Positions 15,048 through 19,529 of a stretch of 19,529 nucleotides of DNA are shown in pieces. The notes under the pieces are model-generated. The model ran no database searches and was not told the origin of the DNA. It worked only from the letters and a program-made list of their open reading frames with translations. The DNA comes from Prevotella sp. UBA4376 (lineage in GTDB: Bacteria > Bacteroidota > Bacteroidia > Bacteroidales > Bacteroidaceae), in the NCBI GenBank assembly GCA_002391185.1, contig DGRY01000026.1, positions 917 through 20,445 of the forward strand, in the 5' to 3' direction. Both the position numbers and the translations under genes were made by a program. The stretch's first letter is position 1, and each line of letters opens with the position of its first letter.

Positions 15048-15055
15048 TACCTTTG
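15048..15055 (+). promoter_or_regulatory. -7 box of the PCMD lipoprotein/beta-barrel operon
   Basis: TACCTTTG, matching TAnnTTTG, with TTG at 15027-15029 (18-bp spacer) as a partial -33 box. It lies just after the terminator and gives a leader of about 40 nt before the ATG at 15102. Confidence 0.7.
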
Positions 15056-15101
15056 TCGCATTAAAAAGATTGTAAAAAATACAAATATCAAATTTAGTAG
15101 A

Positions 15102-16268
15102 ATGAAAATTATTGTTAGAGCGATGTTCTTGTTGCTTTATGTGGCTACATTGGCATCGTGTTTTAAGGATGAGCCTTTAAATTCTGAAGCAGATATTGAA
15201 AATGTATCTGTGTCTGTTGATAATCCAGGGGATTATTTCTATAGTATTGCTGATTCTCAGCAGAGTGTTATTTCAACGAATAATACTGTTGTTTTCCATG
15301 TGAAGCGTAAGGCTGATTTGTCAGCTGTTGCTGTAAGATTCAAGTTGAGCGAAGGTGCAACAGTTTCTCCTGAAAATGGTTCTGTTCACGACTTTTCAAA
15401 TGGACCTGTAGCCTATACCGTTACATCTCAGGATGGAGATTGGAAACGCATTTATAATGTTAGTTTCGATGCTTCCCCATTGATGGTTAACGACACTTTG
15501 AAGTGTGACTTTGAGGAATATTATCTCGACTCTATAGGAGAGGGGATGCCAAAATTCTATGCCTGGAACTTTCGACAGGAAAATGGTAGTCTTACAAAGG
15601 ATTGGGCTACAGGAAATGTTGGTTTCTCTATTACTGCCTATGGTCAACCAGCCGAAGCGTTTCCTTCTGTAATGTTGCCTAATGGTTATGATGGTGCAGC
15701 TGTGAAGTTAGAAACCAAAAGTACAGGTGCTCTTGGTGCCATGATGCAGATGGGAATAGCGGCAGGAAACCTTTTCCTCGGTTCTTTTGATATGGAGAAT
15801 GCTGTTATGGATCCTCTTCATGCAACCTTGATGGGTAAGCCTTTTACTCGCAAGCCTATTAAGTTTGTTGGTTACTATAAGTATGCTCCTGGTAATGAGT
15901 TCTGGAACAAGGATCTTAGTGTTGATGCTAATCGTGTTGATAGTGCCGCCGTTTATTCTGTTCTGTATCGTCGTCATTATGATACCGAAGGTAATGAAGT
16001 GTGCTTGAATGGCGAAGACATTCTTAGCAGTCCTTATATAATTGCTATAGCTGATATGGGCTATGTAAAACCTGTTTCTGAGTGGACAGCCTTTGAAGTA
16101 GAGTTTAAGTATTTGAGTGACCTTAATCTTGACTTGCTCGAAAGTAGAGGCTATAGTCTTGCTATCGTCTTTTCATCAAGTAAGGATGGAGCTTTGTTCC
16201 GAGGAGCGCCAGGTAGCACATTGTGTATAGATAAAGTACGTGTAATTTGTCAGAAGGAGGAATTTTAA
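15102..16268 (+). CDS. PCMD-domain surface lipoprotein
   Basis: 388 residues from the ATG at 15102; the frame is open back to 14991, but that part overlaps the promoter and lacks a signal. The N-terminus is a lipoprotein signal with lipobox LASC (Cys20), followed by FKDEP. Lys-Asp-Glu right after the lipid-bearing Cys resembles the lipoprotein export signal that sends Bacteroidetes lipoproteins to the cell surface. Residues about 35-145 look like an immunoglobulin-like domain (VHDFSNGPVAYTVTSQDG); the rest (about 150-385) matches the PCMD type (putative carbohydrate metabolism domain), with DWATGNVGF, NGYDGAAVKLETK, AGNLFLGSF, FVGYYKY and a LCIDKVRVIC ending. Function in glycan or protein binding is only suspected. 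A beta-barrel gene follows at once. Confidence 0.82.
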   Translation: MKIIVRAMFLLLYVATLASCFKDEPLNSEADIENVSVSVDNPGDYFYSIADSQQSVISTNNTVVFHVKRKADLSAVAVRFKLSEGATVSPENGSVHDFSNGPVAYTVTSQDGDWKRIYNVSFDASPLMVNDTLKCDFEEYYLDSIGEGMPKFYAWNFRQENGSLTKDWATGNVGFSITAYGQPAEAFPSVMLPNGYDGAAVKLETKSTGALGAMMQMGIAAGNLFLGSFDMENAVMDPLHATLMGKPFTRKPIKFVGYYKYAPGNEFWNKDLSVDANRVDSAAVYSVLYRRHYDTEGNEVCLNGEDILSSPYIIAIADMGYVKPVSEWTAFEVEFKYLSDLNLDLLESRGYSLAIVFSSSKDGALFRGAPGSTLCIDKVRVICQKEEF

Positions 16269-16270
16269 AA

Positions 16271-17020
16271 ATGAAGAATGTTATTCTTAGCATACTGATG
16301 CTTGTATTGTCAGCAAATGTTTCCGCTGAAGGTTTTCTTGATGGAATGGTTTATGATGTTCGTTTAGGTTATAATATAGGTGGAACGGCGCCTATAGGTA
16401 TGCCGGCCGAAATTCGCAAGTTAAATAGCTATACGTTACAGCCTAATGTTCAGATAGGTGTTGATGCCCAGAAATGTTTGGATGCTCATTGGGGTGTGAT
16501 GTTGTCTTTGCTCTTTGAAAACAAAGGGATGAAAGAAGACGCTCGCGTAAAAAACTATCATACAGCTATTGTGAAAGGTGGACAGCATCTTGAAGGTCGT
16601 TTCACAGGCGATGTTACCACGAAGGTGTCTGAATGGATGTTTTCCATTCCAGTGCAGGCCACTTATAACTTTGGCGATAACATTCGTTTAAAGTTTGGGC
16701 CTTATGCTTCTGTTCTTGTTTCAAAGAGCTTTAGTGGATATGCACATAATGGTTATCTGCGTGTAGGAAATCCTACAGGTGCTAAGGTTAATATTGGAGA
16801 AAAAGAAGGTGAACGAGGTGATTATGATTTTTCTGATGATATGCGTCGTTTGCAATGGGGTGTTGCCTTAGGCTGTGATTGGCTCCTAACAAATAATTTT
16901 GGTGTTTATGCTGATCTTAGCTGGGGATTAAGTGGTGTTCATCATAAAGATTTTAAGGTTATGGATGACAAACTTTATCCTATTTTCGGTAGCGTTGGTG
17001 TTACATATAGGTTAAAATAG
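16271..17020 (+). CDS. Outer-membrane beta-barrel protein (porin-like)
   Basis: 249 residues. The ATG at 16271 begins a signal peptide (MKNVILSILMLVLSANVSA) and is preceded by AAGGAGG (16254-16260), a rare strong Shine-Dalgarno in this window; an in-frame start at 16247 is rejected. The mature chain is built of alternating amphipathic strands (YDVRLGYNIGG, LQPNVQIGVDA, WGVMLSLLFENKG, MFSIPVQATYNFG, RLKFGPYASVLV, LQWGVALGCDWLL, FGVYADLSWGLSG) and ends in a C-terminal strand finishing VTYRLK, like small 8-stranded barrels. It starts 2 nt after the lipoprotein gene stop, so the two are co-expressed; they may form a complex at the surface (inference). Confidence 0.85.
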   Translation: MKNVILSILMLVLSANVSAEGFLDGMVYDVRLGYNIGGTAPIGMPAEIRKLNSYTLQPNVQIGVDAQKCLDAHWGVMLSLLFENKGMKEDARVKNYHTAIVKGGQHLEGRFTGDVTTKVSEWMFSIPVQATYNFGDNIRLKFGPYASVLVSKSFSGYAHNGYLRVGNPTGAKVNIGEKEGERGDYDFSDDMRRLQWGVALGCDWLLTNNFGVYADLSWGLSGVHHKDFKVMDDKLYPIFGSVGVTYRLK

Positions 17021-17034
17021 TTATGAGTTAGTAG

Positions 17035-17102
17035 ATAGAAGTTAGGAGTTAGGAGTTCTCTGTTGATACTTAACTCCTAACTTCTATTTCTTAACTCCTA
17101 AC
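17035..17102. repeat. GTTAGGAGTT-type repeat cluster with 16-bp hairpin
   Basis: ATAGAAGTTAGGAGTT (17035-17050) pairs perfectly with AACTCCTAACTTCTAT (17072-17087). The motif TTAGGAGTT is repeated directly in the left arm (to 17057) and the complementary AACTCCTAAC occurs again at 17093-17102, so alternative stems can form. A T run at 17103-17109 follows the last copy, so it may terminate the beta-barrel transcript. Confidence 0.75.
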
Positions 17103-17324
17103 TTTTTTTATTTTCTTGCCATTTTGTAGATATTCTCAATATCCTCGGCATGTAGCACTTTGAAACCGCCTTGTGTAATTTGTCGAGAAGTCCCTAACGT
17201 TTAGCACTATTTCCACCATAGTGTACCAGTACTTTTGTACCACCATAGTGTTTCACTAATTTAGCGAGCTGTTTTTTAATTCAATTAAATTAGCTGGAAA
17301 TGAACAAATTATGAATATTTTTAT

Positions 17325-17332
17325 TATATTTG
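17325..17332 (+). promoter_or_regulatory. -7 box upstream of the carboxypeptidase-regulatory-domain gene
   Basis: TATATTTG matches TAnnTTTG and lies 41 nt before the ATG at 17374. No TTTG is visible at the usual -33 distance. Confidence 0.6.
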
Positions 17333-17373
17333 CGAAGTGATGGTAACATAAATCTAACTAAAAACATGAGCCT

Positions 17374-18606
17374 ATGAAACGCCTAATTGTATTATTTGCG
17401 TTTGTGTTTGCAACGATTGTTGCAGCAGCTCAGGAACTTATAGCTGTTCGTGGGAAGGTTATAGACGAGAGTGGCAAGCCTATAAGCGCAGCATCTGTGG
17501 TAGTTGCGGGTAGTCATATAGCTACGGTTTCAAACGAAGATGGTTATTTTACTATAAAAATCCCAAAGTCTGTTAGTAAGTTGATTGTTTCTCATCTTGG
17601 ATATCAAACGGAAACTGTTAATGTGGAATCTGGTAAGTTGCTGAAGGTGAAACTCTTTTCAAAATCAATTTTTCTGAATGAACTTCTTGTTGGTGATCCT
17701 CATGACATCCTTGCTTTGGCAATACGTAATATTCCCGAAAACTATCTTATGACGCCATCTCTTCAAAGTTGTTTCTATCGTGAGATGACACGCAAAGGCA
17801 GCAGGTTCATATATGTGGCTGAGGCTGTGACCGATATGTATAAAACATCTTATAGCCATGAGATTGCTAACGACAGAGTAGCTATAAGAAAAGCTCGAAG
17901 GCTCATTTCTACAAGTCATAAGGATACTCTTGGGGCGAAGATTGCTGGTGGGCCTGTAATACCTATAAACCTCGATATAGTAAAAAACAGAAGCTATTTG
18001 CTCAATCTTACTCACTTAAGCAATTATTCGTTTTCTATGCGCCCGTTTCCTAACACTTCAGATGGACGTAACGAAGTTATTATTACTATAAAGCCGAAGA
18101 TAAAGGCTGAGACTGCTTTGCTCATGGGGGATTTTTATATTGACGTGAGTACTCTTGCTATACGGCATATTGAATTGCAGCTTGACATGAGCGACAGAGA
18201 AAATGCTATTCGATTTATGCTCGAAAGGAAACCTTTTGGTGTGAGGTTTCGTCCACGTGAGTTCAATATTACTATCGATTATCGTTATGATAATGCGGGA
18301 CGTCTGTTCTTAGGTTATATTCGCACGGATATAAGCTTTAAATGTGATTGGAAGCGCAAACTTTTCTCCTCGCCTTATCATGTTATATCGGAAATGGTTG
18401 TTACGGATTTACAGACAGAGAATGTAAGGCCTGTGAGAGGGCGCCAGATGTTTCTTAACTACGAGTCGCTCTATGATAGAGTTGAACTATTTAGTGATTC
18501 TGCTTTTTGGGATAAATATAATATCATAGAACCAACAGAAAGTTTGGAGAAGGGAATTGAGAGGTTGAGGAAAAAGACGAGCTCTTCCCCCGCCCTCCCC
18601 TTCTAG
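17374..18606 (+). CDS. Exported protein with carboxypeptidase-regulatory-like domain
   Basis: 410 residues. Signal peptide MKRLIVLFAFVFATIVAAAQ, then a carboxypeptidase D regulatory-like beta-sandwich (about 23-100): VRGKVIDESGKPISAASVVV, GSHIATVSNEDGYFTIKIP and LIVSHLGYQTETV. The rest (about 110-400) is a domain of unknown function with CFYREMTRKGSRFIYVAEAV, LSNYSFSMRPF, MLERKPFGVRFRP and a beta-rich end. Proteins of this build occur widely in the Bacteroidetes envelope; function unknown. There is no TonB plug or barrel, so it is not SusC. The final codons (Ser-Pro-Ala-Leu-Pro-Phe) and the TAG stop lie inside a 119-bp inverted repeat, so the original C-terminus has probably been replaced. 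A tiny frame, ATGAGCCTATGA, overlaps its start. Confidence 0.82.
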   Translation: MKRLIVLFAFVFATIVAAAQELIAVRGKVIDESGKPISAASVVVAGSHIATVSNEDGYFTIKIPKSVSKLIVSHLGYQTETVNVESGKLLKVKLFSKSIFLNELLVGDPHDILALAIRNIPENYLMTPSLQSCFYREMTRKGSRFIYVAEAVTDMYKTSYSHEIANDRVAIRKARRLISTSHKDTLGAKIAGGPVIPINLDIVKNRSYLLNLTHLSNYSFSMRPFPNTSDGRNEVIITIKPKIKAETALLMGDFYIDVSTLAIRHIELQLDMSDRENAIRFMLERKPFGVRFRPREFNITIDYRYDNAGRLFLGYIRTDISFKCDWKRKLFSSPYHVISEMVVTDLQTENVRPVRGRQMFLNYESLYDRVELFSDSAFWDKYNIIEPTESLEKGIERLRKKTSSSPALPF

Positions 18607-18700
18607 GAGGGAGCTTCGCAAGCTCAGTAACTAATAGAGTAACCGATAGGCTTATGAACGGAGTGAAACTCCCTCCCAGAAGGGGAGGGCGGGGGGAGAG
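18582..18700. repeat. 119-bp GC-rich inverted repeat (MITE/REP-like element)
   Basis: Left arm 18582-18614 and right arm 18668-18700 are inverted copies, 30 of 33 positions matching. The centre (18615-18667) contains nested small hairpins: GAGCTT/AAGCTC at 18611-18625 and GGAGT/ACTCC at 18660-18672, so alternative folds compete with the long stem. The arms are C- or G-runs quite unlike the AT-rich surroundings. The left arm supplies the last codons and the stop of the upstream gene. There is no open frame for a transposase, so it would have to be moved by an enzyme encoded elsewhere. Confidence 0.85.
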
Positions 18701-18706
18701 GTCAAG

Positions 18707-18737
18707 AAAAAAGGCGACTCTTTAGAGCCGCCTTTTA
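18707..18737 (-). terminator. Bidirectional terminator, mainly for HU
   Basis: AAAAGGCGACTC pairs with GAGCCGCCTTTT (one wobble) around a 4-nt loop, flanked by A and T runs on both sides. It serves the minus-strand HU gene 21 nt away and can stop plus-strand transcripts coming through the 119-bp repeat. Confidence 0.85.
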
Positions 18738-18757
18738 TTTTGATAAAAATCTGACAA

Positions 18758-19033
18758 TTACTTGTTAACAGCATCTGCCAACTCAGCACCAGCCTTGAAC
18801 TTAGCAACCTTCTTAGCTGCAATTGTAATCTTCTGCTTTGTTGCTGGGTTGATACCCTGGCGAGCAGGACGCTCAGAAACGGCGAAAGTACCGAAACCTA
18901 CGAGCTGGATTTTGTCACCTGCAACGAGAGCAGCCTTGATAGCCTCTACAGTTGCGTCCAATGCCTTCTTAGAATCAGCCTTGCTCAAACCAGCATTAGC
19001 TGCAATCTTGTCGATTAATTCTGTCTTGTTCAT
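18758..19033 (-). CDS. hup: DNA-binding protein HU
   Basis: 91 residues, typical HU/IHF family length. MNKTELIDKIAANAGLSKADSKKALDATVEAI forms the dimerising helices, GDKIQLVGFGTFAVSERPAR the beta-platform start, and the DNA-inserting arm has the family signature RQGINPATKQKI with the intercalating proline in NPAT. It ends VAKFKAGAELADAVNK. HU bends and compacts DNA and assists replication, recombination and repression. It is a homodimeric HU rather than IHF by its arm sequence. It is monocistronic, with a consensus promoter and a strong terminator, as expected for an abundant nucleoid protein. Confidence 0.97.
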   Translation of the reverse strand: MNKTELIDKIAANAGLSKADSKKALDATVEAIKAALVAGDKIQLVGFGTFAVSERPARQGINPATKQKITIAAKKVAKFKAGAELADAVNK

Positions 19034-19088
19034 AATTTTAATGATTAAAAATGATTATTTATTAAACTGTTTTTCGTTTTTCTGATGA

Positions 19089-19119
19089 CAAATATAGTTT
19101 TTTCCTTTTATAATTCAAA
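19089..19119 (-). promoter_or_regulatory. Consensus promoter of the HU gene
   Basis: On the minus strand TTTG (19119-19116), 19-bp spacer, TATATTTG (19096-19089), a perfect Bacteroidetes primary promoter. The leader is about 45-50 nt and AT-rich. The upstream flank (19116-19160) is full of A/T tracts that may act as an UP-like or curved element. Confidence 0.85.
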
Positions 19120-19200
19120 AAAAAATGGAAAAAAAATATTGAAAATGCGAAAAATTGTGCTTAAAAGCCCTATTTGCGTGGTTTTACATGATATTTTTAG

Positions 19201-19208
19201 TAATTTTG
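19201..19208 (+). promoter_or_regulatory. -7 box upstream of the rhomboid gene
   Basis: TAATTTTG matches TAnnTTTG and is 36 nt before the ATG at 19244. The nearest TTTG (19173-19176) is 24 bp upstream, a little far, so this promoter is less certain. Confidence 0.5.
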
Positions 19209-19243
19209 TGTCCATATTTAATGTTCACGAAGAAATTGAAATT

Positions 19244-19529
19244 ATGTTGAGAATACCAACTATAACAAAGAATCTGCTTATCATCAACGTACTGGCTTTT
19301 CTTGCTACGTTTGCGTTGAAGTCGGTTGTTTTTTCAGGAGGCCTACCTCTTGATCTTAATGATGTCCTCGGACTTCATTTTTTTCTGGCTTCTGATTTTA
19401 GAGTTTACCAGCTCGTAACCTATATGTTCATGCATGCTAATATTGAGCATATATTTTTTAATATGTTTGCGCTGTGGATGTTTGGTTGTGTGGTTGAAAA
19501 TGTGTGGGGACCTAAGAAATTCCTTTTTT
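19244..19529 (+). CDS. Rhomboid-family intramembrane serine protease, 5' part (cut by window end)
   Basis: The first 95 residues are visible. An N-terminal membrane helix (about 10-29) is followed by a loop with LPLDLNDVLGLHFFLASDFRVYQLVTYMFMH, then HIFFNMFALWMFG (69-81), the rhomboid TM2 signature with His69 and Asn73 that form the oxyanion site. The catalytic GxSG serine and the second histidine lie beyond the window, so activity cannot be judged. Rhomboids cleave single-pass membrane proteins within the lipid bilayer. It is divergent from the HU gene across an AT-rich 210-bp gap. Partial because the sequence ends. Confidence 0.88.
   Translation, partial: MLRIPTITKNLLIINVLAFLATFALKSVVFSGGLPLDLNDVLGLHFFLASDFRVYQLVTYMFMHANIEHIFFNMFALWMFGCVVENVWGPKKFLF

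Larger units (their letters stand above)
17021..17373. other. 353-bp intergenic region with repeats, a possible gene remnant and a promoter
   Basis: From left to right it holds a block of AAGTTAGGAGTT-type repeats with a 16-bp stem (17035-17102), a short minus-strand frame that reads like a protein C-terminus (17108-17200), a pair of 12-bp direct repeats CCACCATAGTGT (17213-17224 and 17240-17251), a very AT-rich stretch, and a TATATTTG -7 box (17325-17332). No intact gene is seen on either strand. Confidence 0.8.

Noticed and set aside
18681..18696. G-quadruplex in the right arm of the 119-bp repeat
   Set aside because: The G runs are interrupted so that four separate tracts with loops cannot be drawn cleanly; the long stem is the simpler explanation.

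Overview
The window looks like chromosomal DNA from a member of the Bacteroidales, most likely Prevotella or a close relative. The evidence is the gene content (tandem Skp/OmpH genes before murI, a DUF4271-like membrane protein next to hemD, a PCMD-type surface lipoprotein, a carboxypeptidase-regulatory-domain protein), the promoters (Bacteroidetes -7 boxes TAnnTTTG, three of them with a TTTG -33 box 19-20 bp upstream), and A-rich leaders with few Shine-Dalgarno sequences. The species call is inference.

Layout. Positions 1-3482 hold a tightly packed plus-strand run: three Skp/OmpH periplasmic chaperones (the first cut by the window edge), glutamate racemase (murI), type II 3-dehydroquinase (aroQ) and an O-methyltransferase. 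Positions 3504-5068 add rbfA and a LolC/E-type lipoprotein-release permease whose start overlaps the rbfA stop. A minus-strand XerC/D recombinase (5212-6129) converges on the permease across a large hairpin and an 11-bp tandem repeat, and diverges from a 937-residue secreted M16 zinc protease (6225-9038). After a terminator, a strong promoter drives metK, which overlaps a DUF4271-like membrane protein gene; hemD, rnpA (TTG start) and yidD follow closely. tyrS and a tRNA-Gln(TTG) gene with its own promoter and terminator complete the housekeeping part.

From about 14450 the character changes to accessory or decaying DNA: a second copy of the 11-bp repeat element in inverted orientation, a scar in which the first 42 codons of an ECF sigma factor are joined out of frame to the tail of a membrane protein, then a promoter driving a surface lipoprotein (PCMD-like) and a small outer-membrane beta-barrel. 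A 353-bp intergenic region follows with three kinds of repeat and a possible gene remnant. Next is a carboxypeptidase-regulatory-domain protein whose last codons and stop come from a 119-bp inverted repeat. The window ends with a minus-strand HU gene and the 5' end of a rhomboid protease gene.

How the genes work together. The left part mostly serves envelope biogenesis (Skp chaperones, MurI for D-glutamate, lipoprotein release) plus shikimate synthesis and ribosome maturation. The middle makes S-adenosylmethionine, tetrapyrroles, RNase P and charged tRNA-Tyr. The right part is cell-surface and envelope proteins. I see no defence system, CRISPR array, prophage or intact insertion sequence. The most unusual signals are the non-coding repeat elements and the collapsed sigma/anti-sigma locus.
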